Shown: positions 1 to 6,564 of the stretch, piece after piece | How positions within the stretch are numbered: the stretch's first letter is position 1 | Layout: every line of letters begins with the position of its first letter | DNA from: JAITWN01 sp034002745 | GTDB taxonomy: Bacteria > Pseudomonadota > Gammaproteobacteria > SZUA-140 | NCBI GenBank assembly: GCA_034002745.1 | Contig: JAVEZY010000007.1 | Span: 1-64,000 of the forward strand | Direction: 5' to 3' | Length of the DNA stretch: 64,000 bases | Notes under the pieces: model-generated | The model's input: the letters and a program-made list of their open reading frames with translations, nothing else | The model's database searches: none | Told to the model about the DNA's origin: nothing | Made by a program: the position numbers and the translations under genes

Positions 1-175
1 CGCGGCGGTCGGGAGAAAGCAGCCAGGCCGACGCGGTGACATGTCCTTCCTGCGTCCGGCGGCTGGTGCACGGCGGCGTACGCCTCACGAACTCGAGCGT
101 GCGCGACAGGTGATCCCGTTCGGTCGCATCATGCGGCTCATGCCGCTCCAGCAGCCGGATCAATTGCGTTTGCAT
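1..175 (-). CDS. NUDIX hydrolase, N-terminal part (runs off the window)
   Basis: This is an open frame of 58 codons starting at an ATG at 175 and reading out through base 1. A GGGGA ribosome-binding site lies about 8 bases upstream. The visible protein starts MQTQLIRLLERHEP and ends GHVTASAWLLSPDRR. The last part is the typical first strand of a bacterial NUDIX domain of the kind that normally continues into a nucleoside-diphosphate-linked substrate pocket. The NUDIX box itself lies outside the window, so catalytic residues and substrate cannot be judged. The family call rests on this short segment alone. A plus-strand frame over the same bases has no family resemblance and is treated as a shadow. 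Confidence 0.65.
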   Translation of the reverse strand, partial: MQTQLIRLLERHEPHDATERDHLSRTLEFVRRTPPCTSRRTQEGHVTASAWLLSPDRR

Positions 176-378
176 GAGACTGTCCCCGTGGCAAGAATCC
201 GATGCCGGAGCCCCGCCACAAGCGCGGCCGGACCCAAGGGCATCCACGGCAGTACTATAAACATTCGGCCGCTGTTTTGCGCCCAGCAGGGAAGTGAGTC
301 CCGGCGACCGGAATCCGGCCCTGGATAGCGATATGCAATACTCTGCTGCGCAGCCGGGAGACGGGTTCCAGCCCTGCC

Positions 379-413
379 AAAAAAAAACCGGCGCCGGGAA
401 AACCCGGCGCCGG
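379..413 (-). terminator. Rho-independent terminator after the PhoX-like gene
   Basis: The arms 388-398 and 403-413 are perfect 11-bp inverted repeats of G and C with a 4-base loop. On the minus strand the stem is followed by nine consecutive T (379-387). It begins 16 bases after the stop of the PhoX-like gene. This is the clearest intrinsic terminator in the window. Confidence 0.93.
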
Positions 414-428
414 CTCGAGCTCGCCGGA

Positions 429-2489
429 CTAGCTGCCGATGACGCCGCCGTCCTCCTTGGTGATCACCACCACCGCCGAGCGGGGCCGCCCCCCTCCGAC
501 CACGTCAGACCACTGCGACTTCGGCCACTCGGTGAAAGCCGTCGGATTCGCCGCGAGGAAGGCATCCATGGGTACGCCCACGGGCGATGTCGGACGGTTC
601 GGATGGTTGCCGACTTCGCCCGGATGCTGCACGCAGATGAACATCGTGCGCTGATCCGGAGTCCAGGTGATGCCGGTGATTTCGCAACCCGCGGGGCCGA
701 CCAGAAAGCGACGGATCTCCCTGGATTCGGGGTCGGCACAAAGCATCTGGTTGTTGCCCTGGCCCTGGTAGACGCCAGCGCTACTGAAGTTGCCGTCGGA
801 CTGAATCCACAGCCGCCCGTCCTCATCGAAAGCAAGGCCGTCGGGGCTGTTGAAGGTATTGTCGACCGTGATGTTGCCGGATCCCGAGCGCAGGTCTGAA
901 CGATCCGGGAAGGCAACCGGATTGCCGACGATCACAAACAGATCCCACTCGAACCGGATCGCGGCGGCATCCCCGGCAGCTTCGCGCCAGCGCACGATCT
1001 GGCCAAAGCTGTTTGCCGCACGCGGGTTGGCATCATTGGTGTCGGTGACAGCGCGGCCGGAGTTGTTGGTGAGGGTACAGTAGACCTCTCCGGACTCGGG
1101 ATGCACGGTGATCCACTCTGGGCGATCCATCTTCGTAGCGCCCACCAGATCAGCAGCCAGACGCGCCTTGATCAGCACCTCGGCCTGGCTGGCAAAGGCA
1201 CTGCTGGCGGCCAGAATCGGATTCTCCGCCTTGTCGAGCAGAATCCACTCGCCGACACCCATGAAGTCCCCGCTCTGCCCGCCATCGTTGAACCTGGCGA
1301 CATAGAGCTTTCCGCTGTCCAGCAGATCACGGTTCTTGCGCGGATTGCCGGGATGGAACTTGCCGTCCGAGACGAACTTGTAGATGTAGTCGTTGGCCTG
1401 GTCATCGCCCGAATAGACGACCACGCGATTGTCTTCAGACAGCGTCATCGCGCAGTTCTCGTGCTTGAAGCGACCGAGTGCGGTACGCTTCTTCGGCGTG
1501 GAATTCGGATCGAACGGATCGATCTCGACGATCCAGCCGAAGCGGTTGGACTCGTTCGGCTCCTTCACATAGTCGAATCGATCGTCGAACTCCTCCCAGC
1601 GATATCCGCTGCTGCGGGCGCTGAGGCCATAGCGACGCATGTGGGCATCGCGAGCGTCCACCCCGGCGGTGGTGCCGAAGTATCCATTGAAGTTTTCTTC
1701 ACAGGTCAGGTACGTACCCCAGAACGTATAGCCGTTGCCACAATTGTTCAGGGTTCCAAGCACGCGGCGTCCGCTGCGATCGGCGGTCGTCTTGAGCAGA
1801 TCGTCGCCGGCAGCCGGGCCGGTGAGTTCCATCGGCGAGTTGCCGGTCAGGCGGCGGTTGTACTTGGAGTTCATGACAATATCCCAGAGCCCCTTGTGCT
1901 GACGCACATGCAGCACCGAAATGCCATGCGCGTTCTGCGCCTTGAGCACCTTGTCCGCGGTCCAGGTGGACATGTATTCGGCGCCGAACAGATACTCGTA
2001 GTTGGTGTACTCGTGGTTCACCACCAGCAGGCCTTCCTTGCTGGAATTGCCATGCAGCGGGAAGAAGTGCATGCCGTCGTGATTGTCACCCACCTGGCGG
2101 CCCTGATCGGCGCCGGTGTTGGTGCCGTCATCTTTCCAGGCCGGGGAATTCGCGAACAGCGCGGCGCCCCAGGCAGCGATCACCTCGGCACGATAGCCCG
2201 TCGGTACGACGACGGCATCGCCGCTGTTGGCCGGCACCGCGTCGAATCCCATTTTTACCTTGCGACGAGAGAACTTCTGCGCTACGCGCTCGGGCATGCG
2301 GTCCAGGGCATGAAGCGGGGGGCCGCCTGCAACCGCACTGCTCGCAGCGCCGGCGAGGAATGCAGCAGCGCTCGCCCCCGCCCCCATCTTGAGAAACCCG
2401 CGCCGACTGACTACACGATCGACTACAGTCTGAAAGTGCTCGTTGTCGGACAGGTTGCTGGGAAGGTTATCGCTATCGTGCACGCTCAT
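429..2489 (-). CDS. PhoX-like (DUF839) Tat-exported protein, putative alkaline phosphatase
   Basis: The protein has 686 residues. The start at 2489 (MSVHDSDN) has a GGAG site and leaves a twin-arginine signal, SRRGFLKMGAGASAAAFLAG, near residues 30-50, followed by an Ala-rich cleavage region. The rest matches the PhoX/DUF839 family, a six-bladed propeller whose studied members are Ca/Fe-dependent periplasmic phosphatases. Recognisable segments are NHEYTNYEYLF, TCEENFNGYFGT, GWIVEIDPFDP, HENCAMTLSEDNRVVVYSGDD and SPDGLAFDEDGRLWIQSDG. The length is usual for the family. An upstream in-frame extension to 2705 would bury the Tat signal and is rejected. A strong terminator follows, so the gene is probably monocistronic. 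A role in scavenging phosphate from organic esters is inferred from the family; no pho box was recognised upstream. Confidence 0.86.
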   Translation of the reverse strand: MSVHDSDNLPSNLSDNEHFQTVVDRVVSRRGFLKMGAGASAAAFLAGAASSAVAGGPPLHALDRMPERVAQKFSRRKVKMGFDAVPANSGDAVVVPTGYRAEVIAAWGAALFANSPAWKDDGTNTGADQGRQVGDNHDGMHFFPLHGNSSKEGLLVVNHEYTNYEYLFGAEYMSTWTADKVLKAQNAHGISVLHVRQHKGLWDIVMNSKYNRRLTGNSPMELTGPAAGDDLLKTTADRSGRRVLGTLNNCGNGYTFWGTYLTCEENFNGYFGTTAGVDARDAHMRRYGLSARSSGYRWEEFDDRFDYVKEPNESNRFGWIVEIDPFDPNSTPKKRTALGRFKHENCAMTLSEDNRVVVYSGDDQANDYIYKFVSDGKFHPGNPRKNRDLLDSGKLYVARFNDGGQSGDFMGVGEWILLDKAENPILAASSAFASQAEVLIKARLAADLVGATKMDRPEWITVHPESGEVYCTLTNNSGRAVTDTNDANPRAANSFGQIVRWREAAGDAAAIRFEWDLFVIVGNPVAFPDRSDLRSGSGNITVDNTFNSPDGLAFDEDGRLWIQSDGNFSSAGVYQGQGNNQMLCADPESREIRRFLVGPAGCEITGITWTPDQRTMFICVQHPGEVGNHPNRPTSPVGVPMDAFLAANPTAFTEWPKSQWSDVVGGGRPRSAVVVITKEDGGVIGS

Positions 2490-2651
2490 GATGCCACTCC
2501 GTGGTTGGATCGTGAGCGTACTGTGCCGGGCGACCGTTACCGTAGCGCTACCGCCCCATGACAGTTCGGTTACGCACGAACCGCGCACCTCGGACCACGG
2601 CAGGCATCTGTTCTCAAGGCGCCGTCTATCCCGGAACCAATCGAGGCGGAC

Positions 2652-2930
2652 ATGACGGTCACCAATCCGGCGTCCTGTGGCGGCCGGCGTCCAGAGGTGG
2701 CGCAAGGCTTCACCATCGCGGCCATCGCCACCGACTTCAAGATCCCGCGGCAGACGCTGATCCTTCCAGCGGCGACAGGCTGACCCTGCCGCGCGATGCC
2801 GACGGTGACGGTAACTGCAGACCGTGTTCGCCGATGGACTCGACGCCCCTTACGGACTCGCGCTGGTCAACGGCGATCTTTGCGTCGCCCCGAATATGCC
2901 GACGGTGCGTTCATCGACGAGAACGGCAAG
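2652..2930 (+). pseudogene. Remnant of a PQQ-type sorbosone/glucose dehydrogenase-like gene
   Basis: An ATG at 2652, preceded by GAGGCGGAC, opens a frame that reaches PEVAQGFTIAAIATDF and then IPRQTLILP. This resembles the start of soluble sorbosone/glucose dehydrogenase propellers, where the family reads GFTV.AFA..L..PR.L.VLPNGD. The frame stops at 2783. The similarity continues in the next frame as GDRLTLPRDADGDG, then after another shift as TVFADGLDAPYGLALVNGDL near 2820-2885. The order matches the family, but the blade between LPNGD and RDADGDG is missing. I read this as a decayed gene with frameshifts and an internal deletion. Nothing convincing follows before the tRNAs. Confidence is moderate because only short segments remain. 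Confidence 0.55.
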
Positions 2931-3154
2931 ACCCATCCGGTATGGGAAGGATCGTCAGTGGTCATGCGGGCGCGCGGGGATCGACGGCTGAGAGCGACAC
3001 AGCGTTTCCAGGACCCGCCATGAGCAACGGTGAACTGGAGCCCGCCATCGATGCCTTGGCGCGGATATCGGGTGCAAAGCCATCCGGATCTGAAGAAAAT
3101 CCAGACAAACGTTAGACACGCCGCGAGCGGCGATGTCTAACTGATTGGCTTCTA

Positions 3155-3231
3155 TGGCGTCCCCAAGGGGATTCGAACCCCTGTTGCCGCCGTGAAAGGG
3201 CGGTGTCCTAGGCCGGCTAGACGATGGGGAC
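3155..3231 (-). tRNA. tRNA-Glu (anticodon TTC)
   Basis: A 77-base cloverleaf including encoded CCA. The acceptor stem is GTCCCCA/TGGGGAC, the anticodon loop is in CCCTTTCACGG, and the T-arm contains GGTTCGAATCC. It lies 13 bases downstream of tRNA-Ala and is probably cotranscribed with it. Confidence 0.96.
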
Positions 3232-3244
3232 GTAAGCGGGGAAT

Positions 3245-3320
<76 letters not shown>

Positions 3321-3336
3321 GCCGAACGAAGGCGCA

Positions 3337-3365
3337 CTTTAATCGAATGCCGGCCGTGCTGTCAA
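3337..3365 (-). promoter_or_regulatory. Sigma-70 promoter for the tRNA-Ala/tRNA-Glu pair
   Basis: On the minus strand a perfect -35 TTGACA (3360-3365) is followed by a 17-base spacer and a weak -10 TTAAAG (3337-3342). It sits 16 bases before the tRNA-Ala 5' end. Confidence 0.65.
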
Positions 3366-3432
3366 GAAGGGCGTAGCGGCAGGATCAGACGTTACCATCA
3401 CCTTTTCAATCACTTGACCTGGCGGAAACAGC

Positions 3433-3468
3433 CGCCTCAGGCGCGAGGCCGGCCGCGCGCCTGAGGCG
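3433..3468 (-). terminator. Hairpin at the 3' end of the Mrp operon
   Basis: The 13-bp perfect arms 3433-3445 and 3456-3468 overlap the last codons and the stop of mrpG. The minus-strand sequence after the stem has only a short T run (TGTTTCC), so it may be a weak intrinsic terminator or an mRNA-stabilising hairpin. Confidence 0.45.
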
Positions 3469-3835
3469 AGTCCTTGTCGGGGCCGGACGGCGCCACACCC
3501 TGCGCCTCCTTGCGTCGGCGGGCACGCAGTTCCCGGTATACGGCCGCGCGCATGATCATCATCGCCACCACCGGCGCCGTGGCGAGAATGAAGACGCTGA
3601 TGATGATTTCATGCGCCACCGGACGGGACTGCTGGACGGAAAAGTAGAGCATCGATGCGAGCAGCACGCAGCCGGCGCCGAGCGTGACGGTGATCGCCGG
3701 TCCGTGGATGCGCTGGTAAAAATTGGGCAGCCGCATCAGTCCGAGCGCGCCGATGAGAATGATGCTGCCGCCCAGCACCAGCAGGAAGGCGATCGGCAAG
3801 GCCGCCCATGCCGGAAGGTCTTCGGCCCCGCTCAT
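3437..3835 (-). CDS. mrpG: Mrp Na+/H+ antiporter subunit G
   Basis: A 132-residue membrane protein and the last gene of a seven-function Mrp operon. The start at 3835 (MSGAEDLPAW) overlaps the stop of mrpF by 4 bases; a longer frame to 4126 runs inside mrpF and is not used. Three hydrophobic segments are visible: LPIAFLLVLGGSIILIGALG, VTLGAGCVLLASMLYF and IIISVFILATAPVVAMMIM. The motif GLMRLPNFYQRIHG is characteristic of the MrpG/PhaG family. The subunit has no known catalytic residues but is needed for assembly of the inner-membrane Mrp complex, which exports Na+ (or K+) in exchange for protons. A charged, Arg-rich tail ends the protein. Confidence 0.92.
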   Translation of the reverse strand: MSGAEDLPAWAALPIAFLLVLGGSIILIGALGLMRLPNFYQRIHGPAITVTLGAGCVLLASMLYFSVQQSRPVAHEIIISVFILATAPVVAMMIMRAAVYRELRARRRKEAQGVAPSGPDKDSPQARGRPRA

Positions 3836-4110
3836 TCGATGATCTCCCCCCTCATCAGGAACTTCGCCAGCGCGATCGTCGACACGAAGCCGACGAGCGC
3901 GATCAGCATCGCGATCTCGAAATGGATCTGTGTGCCGTAGCGGATACCAAGCCCGAGGGCGAGCAGCATGGCGCACATCCACAATGTATCCAGCGCAAGG
4001 ATGCGATCCTGGGAACGCGGCCCGATCAGCAGACGGACCGTGCAGAACGCCATCGCCAAGACCGTGCAGACGATCAGGTAGCCGATGGAGAGGTCGAGCA
4101 ACAGCGTCAT
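3832..4110 (-). CDS. mrpF: Mrp Na+/H+ antiporter subunit F
   Basis: A 92-residue protein with three predicted membrane helices. It carries the family motif LIGPRSQDRILALDTLWM, in which the acidic residue between helices 1 and 2 is conserved in MrpF. It starts at an ATG overlapping the end of mrpE by 4 bases and ends in a 4-base overlap with mrpG. Such consecutive overlaps indicate translational coupling across the operon. The length is normal for MrpF (about 90 residues). It acts as a small membrane subunit of the hetero-oligomeric antiporter. Confidence 0.93.
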   Translation of the reverse strand: MTLLLDLSIGYLIVCTVLAMAFCTVRLLIGPRSQDRILALDTLWMCAMLLALGLGIRYGTQIHFEIAMLIALVGFVSTIALAKFLMRGEIIE

Positions 4111-4610
4111 TGCGCTTTCTCCCCATCGAAAATCTCGATCAGCGGACGCTCATAACGCGACTTGATGGTATCTATCCACCATTGCTCGTCCTTCAGGTCG
4201 AACACATGCAGAACGAGTTCGTTGTTGTCGAGCAGCTCGACCCACACCGTGCCTGGCGTCGAGTTTATCAGACATGACAACAGCGCCAGCCCGAACGGAT
4301 TGCGCAGATCCAGAGGTATGTGAATGAACTGCGAATTGAGCCCCTTCCTGGCTCCGAAAAGAATGATGCGACTGACGTTGAAGGCCGAGCGTACGATTTC
4401 GACCAGGGCCCAGGACAGCAACCGGAACAGCTTCAACGGTCGCAGGATGCGCGGATAACCGAGCGGCTGCAGCGACTGGCCGAGGAGCGGCAGACCGATC
4501 CCGAGCGCTATCCCGAGCAGCACATGGCCGGGCGACACGCTCTGATTGAGCAGCAACCAAGTCGAGAACAGGATCGCGGACATCAGCGGAGAAGGCAGCC
4601 AGCGCATCAC
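4107..4610 (-). CDS. mrpE: Mrp Na+/H+ antiporter subunit E
   Basis: A 167-residue protein of the MrpE/PhaE family. Two or three N-terminal hydrophobic segments (residues about 1-60) precede a soluble domain that includes FIHIPLDL and the family signature LLSCLINSTPGTVWVELLD. The frame can start at GTG 4610 or ATG 4607; GGGAGG lies a few bases upstream of both, and both overlap the mrpD stop. The domain order and length are normal. MrpE is one of the small subunits required for stability of the antiporter in the inner membrane. Confidence 0.92.
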   Translation of the reverse strand: MMRWLPSPLMSAILFSTWLLLNQSVSPGHVLLGIALGIGLPLLGQSLQPLGYPRILRPLKLFRLLSWALVEIVRSAFNVSRIILFGARKGLNSQFIHIPLDLRNPFGLALLSCLINSTPGTVWVELLDNNELVLHVFDLKDEQWWIDTIKSRYERPLIEIFDGEKAQ

Positions 4611-6223
4611 ATTGCCTCCCTGCCATAGGCCGGTGATGGCACTGTCGGCGCCGATAGCACGGCCTCGACATACCGGCCGGTCTGATGCAATTCCTCTGAC
4701 GCGCGCCCGAGATACTCGAACGCCGGACCGGCCGAAACCGTCAGCACCAGCGCGATCAGCAGCAACGCCCCGACCGGCGCCGCCTCGGTCAGCTGCAGAC
4801 GCGGCGGCATCACCCGCCCCATCGCCCAGAATGTGCGCACGCCGAATCGCAGCAGGGCGATGATGGCGGCAAACCCCGAGAACACCAGCAGAGCGATCAG
4901 GACCCAGGCCACGCCGGCAATGGATTCGGCTTCCCCGCTACCGAGCAGGGAATGGATCAGGGAGAACTTGCCGATGAACCCGGCGAGCGGCGGCAGACCG
5001 GTAATTATCAGGGCGCATCCGGTGAACGCCAGCCCGAGGAATGCGAGCGCTGCGGGAATGCCCACGCCGATCGGCTCCTCCGGTGTCTCCTCGATGGCGA
5101 AGGCTTCGACCGTGAGCGCCAGCACCGCGGCGCCGGGAGAACGGATGCGCTCGATGAGCTCGATCAGCAGCATGAACGTACCGACCGCGATGGTCGAAGC
5201 AACGAGATAGTACAGGGCTGCCGTCACGAGTTGCGCGTTCCCGTAACCGATGGCTGCCAGCAGAGTCCCGGAGGAAATGATCGCCGCATACCCCGCCATG
5301 CGTCCCGCCGTATCGGTCGCCAGCATGCCGGCGGCACCGAAGGCGATGGTAACCATGCCGCCATACAGGAGAAGCTCATAGCCGAAGCCGGAAGCCTCGC
5401 CGGCGGCTTCGGAAAAGACCAGAGTCCAGACGCGCAGTACAGCATAGACGCCCATCTTGGTGGTGAGCACCAGCATGGCTGCCACCGGGGGCGATGCCGC
5501 GGCATAAGTGGTGGGCAGCCAGAAACCGAGTGGCCACATCGCGCCCTTCACCAGGAAAGCGATCGCGAGCGCCGCCATTCCTGCCTTGAGCAGCACCAGG
5601 TCGATCTCGCCGAGGTGGGCCACCCGCTGCGCCAGATCGGACAGATTGAGCGTGCCGCTCGCGCCATAGATCAGCGCCAACCCGATCAGGAAGACCAGCG
5701 AAGCGGCAAGATTCACGGCGATGAACTCGAGCCCGGCGCGGATACGACCTGCATTGTATCCATGCAGCACCAGTCCGTAGGAGGCGGCCAGCATCACTTC
5801 GAAGAATACGAAGAGGTTGAACAGGTCGTGCGTCAGAAACGCCCCGTTGATCCCCATGAGGAGGAATTGGAAGAGCGAATGGAAATGGACGCCGATCCGG
5901 CTCCAGCGCTGCGCGGCATAGATGAGCGCCGCACCGGCGAGAATCCCCGTGAGCAGCAACATCATCGCCGACAGCCGATCGACGAGCAGCGTGATGCCGA
6001 ATGGCGCCGCCCAATTGGCGACCAGATAGACCTGGGGTCCATCCGCGCCATCGGCACGAATGATGAGGGCGATGGCGATTGCCAGCAGCGCGGCAACCGA
6101 TGCCATATTGATGGAGAACTTCAGCCGATGACGCCGCTCGTCCACCGGAATGAGCAGCGCTGCGCACAGCAGCGGCAGCAACACCGGCAGCACGATCAGA
6201 TGCTGAGTCCAATCCATACTCAC
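4607..6223 (-). CDS. mrpD: Mrp Na+/H+ antiporter subunit D
   Basis: A 538-residue polytopic protein of the proton-conducting membrane family shared with NuoN, NuoM and NuoL of respiratory complex I. The conserved core is visible as NGAFLTHDLFNLFVFFEVM, which includes the helix-5 glutamate, and as AFLVKGAMWPLGFWLPTTY, which includes the conserved helix-7 lysine. About 14 helices are expected. The start is probably GTG at 6223, giving a GTGA overlap with the mrpC stop; an ATG two codons later (6217) is an alternative. MrpD forms one of the two large ion-translocating subunits of the antiporter. Confidence 0.94.
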   Translation of the reverse strand: MSMDWTQHLIVLPVLLPLLCAALLIPVDERRHRLKFSINMASVAALLAIAIALIIRADGADGPQVYLVANWAAPFGITLLVDRLSAMMLLLTGILAGAALIYAAQRWSRIGVHFHSLFQFLLMGINGAFLTHDLFNLFVFFEVMLAASYGLVLHGYNAGRIRAGLEFIAVNLAASLVFLIGLALIYGASGTLNLSDLAQRVAHLGEIDLVLLKAGMAALAIAFLVKGAMWPLGFWLPTTYAAASPPVAAMLVLTTKMGVYAVLRVWTLVFSEAAGEASGFGYELLLYGGMVTIAFGAAGMLATDTAGRMAGYAAIISSGTLLAAIGYGNAQLVTAALYYLVASTIAVGTFMLLIELIERIRSPGAAVLALTVEAFAIEETPEEPIGVGIPAALAFLGLAFTGCALIITGLPPLAGFIGKFSLIHSLLGSGEAESIAGVAWVLIALLVFSGFAAIIALLRFGVRTFWAMGRVMPPRLQLTEAAPVGALLLIALVLTVSAGPAFEYLGRASEELHQTGRYVEAVLSAPTVPSPAYGREAM

Positions 6224-6564
6224 CGTGGCGGCTCCTCGCCATCCACGTGATCGGTGCCGGTAAGGCCCCGCGAGCCGATCATCACCACCAGGAACAGCGC
6301 GGTGGTCGCAAAGCCGATGACCAGCGCGGTGAGCACCAGCGCCTGCGGCAGCGGATCGGCGAAAGCGGCCGGATCAGGCGGCCCGCTGCCCAGCGTCAGC
6401 GGCGGGCTGTCGACCCGCAGCCTGCCCATGACGAAGATGAAGAGGTTGACCGCATAGGACATCAGCATCAGCCCCATGATCACCTGAAAGGTGCGCGGAC
6501 GCAGCAGCAGCCAGATCCCCGATCCGAACAGTATGCCGATGGACAGGGCGATGACGAGTTCCAT
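6220..6564 (-). CDS. mrpC: Mrp Na+/H+ antiporter subunit C
   Basis: A 114-residue protein homologous to NuoK of complex I. Three hydrophobic helices are visible, with the MrpC-typical sequence FQVIMGLMLMSYAVNLFIF and, before helix 3, DPLPQALVLTALVIGFATTA. The PLPQALVLTAIVI segment is a hallmark of MrpC and MnhC. It starts at an ATG that shares one base with the mrpA stop (TGATG) and ends in a 4-base overlap with mrpD. Length and motifs are normal. Confidence 0.94.
   Translation of the reverse strand: MELVIALSIGILFGSGIWLLLRPRTFQVIMGLMLMSYAVNLFIFVMGRLRVDSPPLTLGSGPPDPAAFADPLPQALVLTALVIGFATTALFLVVMIGSRGLTGTDHVDGEEPPR

Noticed and set aside
41..899. Plus-strand frames over the NUDIX and PhoX genes
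   Set aside because: They have no ribosome-binding site or family resemblance, and lie opposite a supported gene with better codon use.
1101..2561. 486-codon plus-strand frame opposite the PhoX-like gene
   Set aside because: It is a GC-rich antisense shadow; the minus strand has a Tat signal, family motifs and a terminator.
4952..6250. 432-codon plus-strand frame opposite mrpD
   Set aside because: It is antisense to a clear operon gene; the protein is a low-complexity Arg/Gln/Glu-rich sequence.
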